59,403 nt of DNA. Origin: Calothrix sp. CSU_2_0 (GTDB lineage: Bacteria > Cyanobacteriota > Cyanobacteriia > Cyanobacteriales > Nostocaceae). The stretch covers positions 1-59,403 of the forward strand of contig JAAUPE010000025.1 of assembly GCA_012034595.1 (NCBI GenBank). Direction: 5' to 3'. Each line of letters opens with the position of its first letter. Positions within the stretch are counted from its first letter, which is position 1. A program made the position numbers and the translations under genes. Below the pieces are notes generated by a model, which saw only the letters and a list, made by a program, of their open reading frames with translations, was not told where the DNA came from and searched no databases. Shown piece by piece: positions 17,899 to 26,564 of the stretch.

Positions 17899-19871
17899 CT
17901 ACAAACCATCCAGCACGCTTAATTTACCCACCCAATCTTCATCATGTCGCAGAGTTAAGACTTGATAATCGGTGTTGTATTTGAGATCATCACGCTCAAT
18001 TTTATCCTGCTTTTTTTCTCTGAACTATCATGAACCGAACCATCGCAGAAAATAGCAATTTTATCTTCTTTGTAGAGAAAATCTGGCTTACAGTTAGCCT
18101 CTGGAATTAATTCCTGTGCTGCATCTGGTAATTTATAGCCGTGTTGATAAATCTCCCCCAACGCAAGCCTTTCAAAATCAGAATTAGGGTCTGTTTGTTC
18201 AAGTAACTTTTGATACTGTTGGTTGCGAGATGCTTCTTCAACTTCATTGACAATGCTACTTTCGACTAATTCCTCCAGCCAAGGTTTTACTAAATGGCGA
18301 TTTATTAAAGGGTGGTCGAATTGATTGCGGTAAGATAGCAAACATTCATAGCAAGCTTGAACACAATTATTTAATGGTTCTTTAAAATGGCAAATATCTA
18401 ACGCTGCATCGGCAATTTTTTGGAAAGCATCGGGTTGTTCGAGTAATTGAGAAAGTACTCCCGCACCTCCTTCTGCTGCTTCCCAAAATAGTAAATATTT
18501 GCCTTGTCCCAGTCGTTCGGAATCGAGTTCATCGGGTTCTAGTTTGTAGACTGCTTGAATTGCTGTTTCTAGTACATACTGCAAAGTAGTAATTAAACCT
18601 TCGCTGTCATCACCTTCGATACCAATGGGTTCTATAATTAGAATATTGCTGGTATCTTCCACTAAAATATGGACTTCAGTGTGAATATTTTCCGGTGATT
18701 GATTATTGGTATTATCTCCCCACTCTCCAGTTTTAATATCCAGTTTAAACCCCCGTTCATCTCGGTTTTTCTTCAAGCCGCGATTGATTCGCCATAAATG
18801 TGCTGTCGGGCTGTAGGTTAAACGTAGGAAAGGTTGTCCGCTTGAGGTGTGAACGATCGCGGTTTTGCGTTTTTGGTCACTGTAACGGTAGTGGGTGGTG
18901 ATATTGTAACCATATTTGAGGCGTTCTTCTTCGTCGCAGGTAATGCGATCGCGTCTTTGGGTAATTGCGGTTTCCATTGGCAACAATCGGCTAATTTTGG
19001 CGATATTGCCGTTGGTGTCGGGTTTGATTTGCACACCGCAATTTTCGCAGATATCCCGGTCATCGCTGGGATGGAAATAACCGCAGTTAAAGCAAACGCT
19101 AACTCGGTTATATTGGTTTTCGATACCACCGACGGCGATTTTGGTTTTTGTCACCATGAATTTACTACCTTCGTAGTAAACGATGTTATTGGGGGCAAAT
19201 TCCCGCAAAGCGACACTACGGGGACGGGAAATAAATTCACCACTGTCGGGACTGGTGCGGATATAGGCACGAACGGGAAGACGGGGGAAGTTAAAGCCTG
19301 GTAAAAATCCTTCGGCGGCAAAGTAGCGGTAGGGGTAAAATTCAAATTGAGTTTGATTTTTAGTTTGTAAGTTACCGACGAGTAAATCGATTTGGCGTTG
19401 GGCTTCCTTTTGTTCTGCGTCGGCTTTGTCCCGTTCTTCCTGGGTGCTATTTCCCCGTGCAGAGCGATCGATAATTAACCGTGATTTTTCTAGTTGGCTG
19501 ACTCCATCACTATAAAGTTTTCGCCAGCGATCGCAAGCTCGATCAAATGCTGCGATCGCATGATCTAGGGTGAATTTTAACCAGTCTGGGGAATACCAGG
19601 ATACTTTTTTCAGGTCATCGGTACAAAATTTATCTTCCAGAATTGATTGAATTGCTTCTAAACATTCATCTAGCTGATGCTGTGTCAAGGTTAGCTGGGT
19701 GCGAATGCTCCCTTTAAGGGGATAACCTTCCACTTCCAAGTCAAGAATTTGGTTCATTGATTCGCCAAACTGCATCCCAGTACGTGCTAACCAAACTGAA
19801 TAGATGTGTGATTTAATTAAATCCTGGTTGGCAAGTTCGAGTTTAGGTGCAGCAACAACCCCCGCTACCAT
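17899..19871 (-). pseudogene. DUF1998 / nuclease C-terminal part of a YprA-family helicase (split, second frameshift near the end)
   Basis: The open frame 17955-19871 starts MVAGVVAAPKLELANQDLIK, which normally continues directly from the helicase encoded upstream. It contains the DUF1998 zinc region: CFNCGYFHPSDDRDICENCG (about residue 243) and CVQACYECLLSYRNQFDHPL (about 507). A C-terminal nuclease-like domain follows with PDFLYKEDKIAIFCDGSVHD, a VSR/PD-(D/E)XK-type core. At the A7 run (plus 18011-18017) the frame is lost. In the neighbouring frame the expected ending (QDKIERDDLKYNTDYQVLTL, HDEDW, LSVLDGL) is intact to a TAG at 17899. One missing base explains it. The helicase TAG and this ATG overlap (ATGGTAG), so coupled translation as two chains is possible. 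Confidence 0.8.
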
Positions 19872-22800
19872 TGATTTTGGCGTTTGAAAAAATACTGATC
19901 GTGACCGCTACCAATAGAGGCGTAGGTAAATACTAATGCTTCCTGTCCGCTTCTCCCTGCACGTCCGCTCCGTTGGGCATAATTGGCGGGACTGGGGGGA
20001 ACGTTACGCATATGAACGACGCTGAGGTCGGAAATATCGATACCTAGTTCCATTGTGGGAGAGCAAAATAATGCAGCAAGTTTACCGTTACGAAAATCAT
20101 CTTCCCGCTCTTGCCTATCCTTACTGCTCACTTGTCCCGTATGTTCTCGTCCTTCCATCGATTTGATGCTGTGGGCATTATTTTGATAGAAGTTTTGGAA
20201 AAAGCTATTGATGGGAATATCAGTATTTTCATCCCCTTGTAAACGTTTCGATGTCAGGGGGTCTGCGGGTATTTGTTGAAGTTGGGAAGCTATCCAAGCT
20301 AGGGCATTTATTTTTAATTGTACTCCCTGGGGTTGCTCGGATAAGTAACCTGCGTCTTTCAATACGCCAATTAAGGCTGCAATTAATTCGTTGTATTGTT
20401 CCTCAGTTAAAGGTTGCAGCAACCAATCCCAAGCGGAGGAACGCAAAAATCTCCCGATTTTACTTCTGGCTGTGAGTTTAATGATGCTGAATTTATTGTA
20501 TTTGTAATTTTTACTATCAGTAGTTGCCCACTTGGCACTATGTAGATATTCATATCTCTCGACTTTCCAAGGTTCTTTGAGAGCTTGGGTAACTTCTCTG
20601 CGTAACTGTTCGATACCTTCTGGTTGTAAAATCTCCGCATCAATAGCTAGTTCCTTCCGCAATTGATCGAGAAATATTTTTGCTGCGTTGTAGCGATCGC
20701 TCGGTGTGGCTTGGAGTAAAATCGGATGACGATATTTTTGCCAGATTTTATCATTTTGACAAACCTCCTCCAGTTCCATATATTTCATTGTCAGCAAACC
20801 ACACTGTTCTAAATTTGGCTGGACAATTCTCCAACCCCGTCGCAAGTCTTCATAGAGACGATATTCGATTAAATCTCGAAAGGCATTTTCGTTATTGCGT
20901 TTCCCAATTCCCACCTCCGCAGGTGTAGAAGCATAATCTAGTTGCGACAAACCCATATATTGCACCACCGTGATTGCAAGTTGTTTGTGGGTTAATTCTT
21001 GGTTTTCTTGAATAGCACGGTTTAAAGCAGCACGGAGAAAACTCGTTTGCACAAAATCGTTAAAATGTCCCGCTTGCAGAGATGCATCCTGACGGTTATC
21101 GGTAAAGCTCAGGATTTTTGCGGCTTTGGCTTTCTCTCCGGTATATACTTGTTTGAGACGGTTAACGGTGGAAAGGCTGAGTAAAGTTGTTGCCGTACTT
21201 CTGCCTTCGCTACTCAAGCGCGATAGTTTCGCAAATTCCTTTTTGTTGCCATCATGCACCACACCGCAATTTAAACAAGTGCGGAAAGGTTTGGGAATAA
21301 ACCAGCATGGTGTACCTTCCAAGGGGGAAGTGGAAACTTTACCGTTACCCAGAACATAGATTTTGCGGGGGATAAATCTCTCATATTTTTTCTGTACTAC
21401 CCTTCCCAACTTCTTAGTTTCCCGGAACCAACTATCGGGAAGTCGTTCTTCGTCATTATAATCCCAAAGTCCAGTTTCATCGAGGCTGAGATAACCATCC
21501 TGGACATTCTCATCATCGTCGGGTACTTCCAACATCGTCGGTAGTTGGGGGACTACAGTATAGTTATTGGCATCATAACGCACCACATAATAATCGTGTC
21601 CGCATTCCCGGCAAAACACCAAGGGAAATAGCAAGCGGTTATTAGTTGTCGAATATTGTCCATCTAGGGTCAAAGTTCGCACATCATGGGGTTCGATAGT
21701 TGCGTAAACACTACCCCCTTGGGAAACAAACTGGTGTAAACGAAACGCTAACCCTTTGGTTTTACTTCCCCACAGAAACATCTGTTTGAGAATATTTAGG
21801 GATTGTTCGTAGTTGCGCTTTAGCGCATCCGGATCGAGGAGCGCTGAAGCGCAACTACGAGCCAATTTTTCTGCACCTTCTTCTAAGGTTATTGGTTGAC
21901 GACGTAGATAATCTCCTCCTACTTGCCCTTCTAAGCCAAAATTCATCTCAATCCAAGCAGCAAGGGGATGGTTCTGAAACTCCTCTAAAGTCTGCTGTAA
22001 TTCTGGAGGTAAACCCTTTTCTAAACATTCCCGCAAGTCTTCAATAGTAGGTTGGGGACGTTGTATGGAAGGTTCTAAGGTTTCATCAATGACATTATTA
22101 ACCGGAATTTCCACCCCAAACAGCTTACTTGCAACTTCTGCGACTACTTGACGACGTTCCTGACGAGTACCTTTTGAAGACATGGTTGCACTCGTACCAA
22201 TACAAAGTAATTCGTAATTTGATTTTTGGCTGCGTTGACGGAGTTTGCGAATCAAAATCGAAACATCTGCACCTTGTCTTCCTCGATAGGTGTGTAATTC
22301 GTCGAGTACCAGAAACTTGAGATGGGAAGAACTGACTAATACATTCTCATGCGATCGCGTTAGCATTAGCTCCAGCATCACATAATTGGTCAGCAATATC
22401 TGCGGTGGATTATTTTGAATTTGGGTTTTTTGTTCTAAGCTTTCCTGCCCGGTATATTTTTCGACACGGATATGAGTATTGGGGACATTATCGAGGAATT
22501 TTCGCAGTTCTTGTTCCTGGGAATTAATTAAAGCGTTCATGGGATAAACCAGAATCGCTCTCACACCTTGAATATCCGGGTTGTGGAGTAAATCGTTAAT
22601 AATCGGGACAACGTAAGTTAAACTTTTACCCGAACCCGTTCCTGTAGTGACTACATAGGGTTGTTGTTTTCGAGCAGTTTCAAAGGCTTGTTTTTGGTGA
22701 TAGTGGAAAGTAAAAGGTTTTCCCTCTTTGGTGCAAAAATACTTTTCGCTATCTTGATGGAGAATATTTTGCTTGACTAATTCCCTGACAGTTGCACCTG

Positions 22801-23299
22801 CTTTATATTTGGGATTTAATTGTACTAAAGGGTCAGTCCAAAGTTGTCCTTTATCTAATTCTTTATCAACAAATTCTTTTACTTTTTGGTTGCGAATTTT
22901 CAGAAAACTTTCGATATATTGACGATAATCACCGATTACTTCGTTACGAAATCGGAAAATATCGAGGTAATTCGTATTTTGGAGTGTTTCGGAAGCGATC
23001 GCTCCACCATCCCTAATTTTTGTGTTTTCTGGTGTGCGTCCCGATCGCCTATCGATGTAATCTGATAATTGTAGGGCAAAAGTGTCGCTCAAGGTCGTGG
23101 AATCGATAACTTCTGCGATTTGCATAAAATCCCAATCCTGGGGAATATTGGCAAATAATAAATCTAAAAATTCCAGTGTCACAGTGTCAACACCAGAACA
23201 ATCAACTAAAGCCAATCCCTGCCCTATTAATGCACTAATGGAAGTAATGGCAGTTTCTGGTTGTTGTAATAATTCTTGTAATTTAACTGGAATTTTCAT
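19865..23299 (-). CDS. YprA-family DEAD/DEAH helicase (DISARM/Druantia/ARMADA-related), N-terminal part
   Basis: This SF2 helicase has Walker A VVTTGTGSGKSLTYVVP (about residue 216), the DELH box LVLDELHTYRGRQGADVSIL (about 335), motif III GTSATM (about 369), motifs V/VI SPTMELGIDISDLSVVHMRN and NYAQRSGRAGRSG (about 1090-1120), and inserted zinc-binding pairs FCRECGHDYY and TCLNCGVVH. This is the YprA/MrfA-like layout at the centre of DISARM (DrmA-B), Druantia (DruE) and ARMADA defence. It ends KRQNQW-stop. One missing A (CAATGG for CAAATGG, 19870-19873) separates it from the DUF1998 part, and the intact protein would be about 1,800 residues. A repeat-derived peptide (ASALLDPDALKRNYEQS) is inserted near residues 480-500. 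It is last in the minus-strand island. Confidence 0.88.
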   Translation of the reverse strand: MKIPVKLQELLQQPETAITSISALIGQGLALVDCSGVDTVTLEFLDLLFANIPQDWDFMQIAEVIDSTTLSDTFALQLSDYIDRRSGRTPENTKIRDGGAIASETLQNTNYLDIFRFRNEVIGDYRQYIESFLKIRNQKVKEFVDKELDKGQLWTDPLVQLNPKYKAGATVRELVKQNILHQDSEKYFCTKEGKPFTFHYHQKQAFETARKQQPYVVTTGTGSGKSLTYVVPIINDLLHNPDIQGVRAILVYPMNALINSQEQELRKFLDNVPNTHIRVEKYTGQESLEQKTQIQNNPPQILLTNYVMLELMLTRSHENVLVSSSHLKFLVLDELHTYRGRQGADVSILIRKLRQRSQKSNYELLCIGTSATMSSKGTRQERRQVVAEVASKLFGVEIPVNNVIDETLEPSIQRPQPTIEDLRECLEKGLPPELQQTLEEFQNHPLAAWIEMNFGLEGQVGGDYLRRQPITLEEGAEKLARSCASALLDPDALKRNYEQSLNILKQMFLWGSKTKGLAFRLHQFVSQGGSVYATIEPHDVRTLTLDGQYSTTNNRLLFPLVFCRECGHDYYVVRYDANNYTVVPQLPTMLEVPDDDENVQDGYLSLDETGLWDYNDEERLPDSWFRETKKLGRVVQKKYERFIPRKIYVLGNGKVSTSPLEGTPCWFIPKPFRTCLNCGVVHDGNKKEFAKLSRLSSEGRSTATTLLSLSTVNRLKQVYTGEKAKAAKILSFTDNRQDASLQAGHFNDFVQTSFLRAALNRAIQENQELTHKQLAITVVQYMGLSQLDYASTPAEVGIGKRNNENAFRDLIEYRLYEDLRRGWRIVQPNLEQCGLLTMKYMELEEVCQNDKIWQKYRHPILLQATPSDRYNAAKIFLDQLRKELAIDAEILQPEGIEQLRREVTQALKEPWKVERYEYLHSAKWATTDSKNYKYNKFSIIKLTARSKIGRFLRSSAWDWLLQPLTEEQYNELIAALIGVLKDAGYLSEQPQGVQLKINALAWIASQLQQIPADPLTSKRLQGDENTDIPINSFFQNFYQNNAHSIKSMEGREHTGQVSSKDRQEREDDFRNGKLAALFCSPTMELGIDISDLSVVHMRNVPPSPANYAQRSGRAGRSGQEALVFTYASIGSGHDQYFFKRQNQW
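21807..21860. repeat. Dispersed palindrome in frame inside the YprA helicase
   Basis: The arms TCGTAGTTGCGC (21807) and GCGCAACTACGA (ending 21860) are perfect inverses flanking two smaller GCGC hairpins. The insert is read in frame as part of the helicase. Related copies lie at 28369-28422 and 32799-32895. Confidence 0.8.
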
Positions 23300-23354
23300 A
23301 GTAATAAGAATGAATAACTAAAAATTACGAACTATGTAGCTTGCTTCCGCGTAG

Positions 23355-23436
23355 CGGAATTACGAATTACGAATTACGAATTACGAATTACGAATTACGA
23401 ATTACGAATTACGAATTACGAATTACGAATTACGAA
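23355..23436. repeat. STRR: tandem heptanucleotide repeat
   Basis: About 11 uninterrupted copies of the 7-mer AATTACG (read GAATTAC) lie between the YprA gene and the UvrD gene. A related TTACGAACTATG start and a CTTCCGCGTAGCGG hairpin precede it at 23336-23354. This is the short tandemly repeated repetitive class known in filamentous cyanobacteria. The same 7-mer array is found three times in frame inside the methylase gene. Confidence 0.92.
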
Positions 23437-24555
23437 TTATATTGAGAGCCAATTTTCTCTTTTCAGAGAATCAATAAATTCAGAAGGATTGGATTGGGAA
23501 GCGCACACCATTAATGCACGCATTGCACGGGAACAGCCAACGTAAAATAATCGCCTTTGTTCGTTAATTGTAGCGATAATTTCTTCTGGCTGTAAGTTTT
23601 GATTGATACAAGGGATGTTATCCCGTTCTAATCCGACAATCACCACAAAAGGAAATTCCAATCCTTTCGCAGAATGGAGGGTTAAAACTTTGATATGGTG
23701 GGCTTTCAGGTCTATGTTTTTACCAGTCACAAACTCGGCTTTCAGACCTAATTGAGTTAATTCTTCTGCGTAGATTTTCCCCGCGTAGCTTGTTGTGCAT
23801 AATACTGCACCTCCGTGGAGGGGAAGACGGAATTTTTGTGCGGAACGAATAAAAAATTCGCGGATTTTTTTAATTTCTTCATCGCAACTATCAACTAATA
23901 ATAGAGTCGGTAAATCACCCTGGTGGGGTGAAGGTTCTTGATGGAGAGATTCCCTGTCCCCTGCTTCCGTATCTGCAAGGATGTCAGTACAAGCATTGAT
24001 GATTTGTGGTGTATTGCGGTAGTTGCGTTTGAGGACTAGAGTTCGTCCCGTAAATTTAAGTTCGCTGTGGATTTGTTTCCAACTAAAACCCCTTTGATAG
24101 AGCGATTGGGACGCATCCGCAGTAAAATACACCCCGTTTAAATCATTAGTGAGGGTGAGTAAAAACCTTAATGCGACTGGTGATAAATCCTGTGCTTCGT
24201 CGATAATAATTGCTTGGTAGGGTTTGGTGCTACTCTCTAAAGCCAATGTTAAAGCTTGCGATCGCAATTGTTCCCAAGTAGTCAGTCCATTTTTTGCCAT
24301 TAAAGCTATCCAGGTTTGATAAATTAACCAAATCGCTTCGCGGATATTGCTTTTTAGAGGTGTTCCCCTTCCCTGTCGTGGTGTTTGGATATATGTTTCG
24401 AGGGAGGAAATTCCCCAAGCTTGAATTACGGTTTGGATTTCCTGAAGCAGGTAATTTACACCCAATTTTTCTAGGGTTTGAGCGATGACTCGACTTTCAA
24501 ATACGTTTTTGCTGGGAATTTTAGTTTGGGAAATCGCTGCTTGGAGATATTTCAA
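23437..24555 (-). pseudogene. UvrD-like helicase, C-terminal part (separated by a 16-bp duplication)
   Basis: This frame carries the rest of a UvrD/Rep-type SF1A motor: Walker B AIIIDEAQDLSPVALRFLL, TADASQSLYQRGFSW, LKRNYRNTPQIINA, VLTLHSAKGLEFPFVVIVGL and RRLFYVGCSRAMRALMV. It lacks Walker A, which is in the upstream frame (24587-25555). The true reading runs through KPKFVGEQDCLKYLQ before the first ATG. A tandem 16-bp duplication at 24584-24613 shifts the frame between the halves; removing one copy restores YIQKYKKPKFVGEQD. The catalytic machinery is therefore split and the product probably dead unless suppressed. Confidence 0.85.
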
Positions 24556-24583
24556 GCAATCTTGTTCACCGACAAATTTAGGT

Positions 24584-24613
24584 TTTTTATATTTTTGTAT
24601 TTTTATATTTTTG
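24584..24613. repeat. 16-bp tandem duplication that breaks the RelE-UvrD gene
   Basis: The unit TTTTTATATTTTTGTA (24584-24599) is followed by a second copy at 24600-24613 (14 matching bases). Sixteen is not a multiple of three, so the duplication gives a frameshift and an immediate stop at 24587. Confidence 0.88.
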
Positions 24614-25555
24614 GATGTAGAAGGAATAAATTAGCGAATCAACCGTACTAACTTCAACTCCCAATGTTTCTGGTGCTTGTCCTAATAGTTGGGTTAGCAG
24701 TTGTTGGGAATAGGTGACTAAAGCGTTGGTGTAGGTTGTAAATAAAATCGCACTGCAACCACTATCCACCAGCTTTTTAACTCGATATAGTGCCAGGGTT
24801 GATTTTCCCGTACCTGGACCACCTTTGACAAGTACCGCACCATGACGACGAAAATCTAGTAATTTTTCCTGCTCTGGATCGAGTTTTAATAAAAAGGCTG
24901 TAATATCACCTGTAAAGAATTTATCTAAATCCTCCACATCTGCGAGTAAATATTCCGGTTGTTCTGCGATTTCTTCAATAGGACGGGGATAGAGATTATC
25001 GAGAATCCGAGCAATTAATCGATCGGGAATTGGTAATTCTAAAATTGCCTCTGAATTTTCAACTTTGAGGATATCCTGCCAATATTCTGATGGAATTCTC
25101 CATTGTTGCAAAAGGGAAGGATTGAATTTGAGCGGAAGTGGGGTAGTTAGGAAGGAATTGGATAGTTGGGGTTGGGAATCATTGATATTTTTTGAAGTAT
25201 TTTCTAGGGGAGGAATAATCGGAATACTAAGAATTTCTTCCCCAATTATCATTTCATCCGGTGGTGGGGATGGAATATCAAATTGGGGAATTTCGGTTTC
25301 ATAGGTTCTTTCGTCTCGTTTGCGAACGCTGAGAAGTTTTACCCAACCCTGTCCGAAGCTATAAATAACCCGGTAATCAGCGATGCGGATGCGATAGATA
25401 TTATCTTGATATCCTTTGAGCTTTTTCGCGTTACCTTGTGCAGAAATTGGGTCTTTTTCCAGAATTTTTATGACTTTGGTAACTTTTTTACTAATACTTT
25501 GGGGTAAATTTAGGAGTTCGTTTAGAAATGTATCTGTTACTGATAGTGTCCACAT
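24587..25555 (-). pseudogene. RelE-like domain fused to UvrD helicase, N-terminal part
   Basis: Residues 1-80 are a RelE/ParE-superfamily fold (FLNELLNLPQSISKKVTKVI, LKGYQDNIYRIRIADYRVIY, VKLLSVRKRDE). A Pro-rich linker (about 90-150) leads to a UvrD-type helicase start with LLDFRRHGAVLVKGGPGTGK (Walker A near residue 245) and AILFTTYTNALVTYSQQLL. The remaining motifs are in the next frame (23437-24555). The fusion of a toxin-like fold to a UvrD motor is known as a cyanobacterial architecture; what the RelE part does is unknown. It sits between the YprA helicase and the HNH/methylase genes, in the same direction as the island. Confidence 0.85.
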
Positions 25556-25777
25556 TGGTTTAATTTATAATTTGCGATCGCATTAGTATAATTTTTTTGG
25601 GAAAATATATTTTTGTATTTGATATAAATGATATAAACCTCATCAATCACGAAAAGTGGAGTTTTGTCAGGTGTTAGTTTTGTTACAGGTCTCGACGACG
25701 AACAATTGAGTTAAATACGCGAAAGTGCGTGCAACTGCTAAAATAAAGACAAATTACAGCAGCATTGCAGTAAACCT

Positions 25778-26014
25778 ATGACCAGCGTAGTAATCAAGCC
25801 TTCATCTTGGCTAACAGAGGGAATTCGGGTTGAGAGAGTCAACAATCTCAACCTTTTCAAGTTCACAGAGGAACTAGGGTTACGTATGCAAGAACTTCTT
25901 GATAAGAAAAAAGCCGACTTATTAACACCAGAAGAAGCTGCTGAATTAGAAGCTATAGGAGAATTAGACACCATATTTAGTTACATAAACGCGATAAATG
26001 TATCACAGTCGTGA
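25778..26014 (+). CDS. Small protein upstream of HNH nuclease, possibly antitoxin-like
   Basis: The protein has 78 residues: a short strand region (SVVIKPSSWLTEGIRVERVN) then a helical, acidic half (LGLRMQELLDKKKADLLTPE, EAAELEAIGELDTIF). Its stop overlaps the GTG of the HNH gene by 4 nt (GTGA), so the two are translationally coupled. The EELGLRMQELL..KKA.LLTPEE pattern is common in small cyanobacterial partners of nucleases and toxins. An antitoxin or regulatory role is a guess. Confidence 0.72.
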   Translation: MTSVVIKPSSWLTEGIRVERVNNLNLFKFTEELGLRMQELLDKKKADLLTPEEAAELEAIGELDTIFSYINAINVSQS

Positions 26015-26460
26015 CAATTTCTAATAGTAGCCAGGAACTTGTACGCAAGCGTGCTGAATATCGGTGTGAGTATTGCCGTTATCCAGAATTTCTTAGTACG
26101 TCTCCTCTCACAATTGACCATATTAATCCACAATCATTAGGTGGTTCGGATGATACTGATAATTTGGCATTAGCTTGTCGTCGCTGCAATGAACGTCATT
26201 ATAATTTCACTGTTGGTACTGACCCAGAAACTCAACAAGAAGTAGCATTATTTAATCCTCGCTGCCAAAAATGGGCTGACAATTTTATCTGGTCAGAAGA
26301 TGCTACGAAGATTATTGGTGTAACACCTATTGGTCGTGCAACTTGCAATCGTTTCGATTTAAATGATGAACGTCGCACTGACAATTTTATCCAAAAGTCT
26401 CGACGTTTTTGGGTCAAAGGTGGTTTTCACCCTCCTGATGAAGACCCACGTATTTCGTAA
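26011..26460 (+). CDS. HNH endonuclease
   Basis: The protein has 149 residues and starts at GTG 26011. The HNH core is CEYCRYPEFLSTSPLTIDHI, NPQSLGGSDDTDNLALACRR, CN; two zinc pairs (CEYC and CRRCN) frame the catalytic DH. The C-terminal part (QKWADNFIWSEDATKIIGVT, IGRATCNRFDLNDERR) is the usual tail of this small cyanobacterial HNH family. It is the only plus-strand gene inside the minus-strand defence island and converges on the methylase, so it may be a passenger or a nuclease component. Confidence 0.88.
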   Translation: MTISNSSQELVRKRAEYRCEYCRYPEFLSTSPLTIDHINPQSLGGSDDTDNLALACRRCNERHYNFTVGTDPETQQEVALFNPRCQKWADNFIWSEDATKIIGVTPIGRATCNRFDLNDERRTDNFIQKSRRFWVKGGFHPPDEDPRIS

Positions 26461-26564
26461 ATAAATTATTTTTAATCACCTCCTTTCAAATATTTTATCG
26501 AGAGCATCCCACTTTTTACTGATTCCGTCGTTCGTCCTCGCAATGACATACAAAAAATTATAAA

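Noticed and set aside
18011-18017. Classical A AAA AAG ribosomal slippery site at the A7 run
   Set aside because: The heptamer is not in the required reading phase. Homopolymer loss or transcriptional slippage are better explanations.
18849-19304. 151-residue plus-strand frame
   Set aside because: It is the antisense of the DUF1998 gene, which has clear zinc motifs. The Gly/Val/Ala-rich sequence is typical of antisense shadow.
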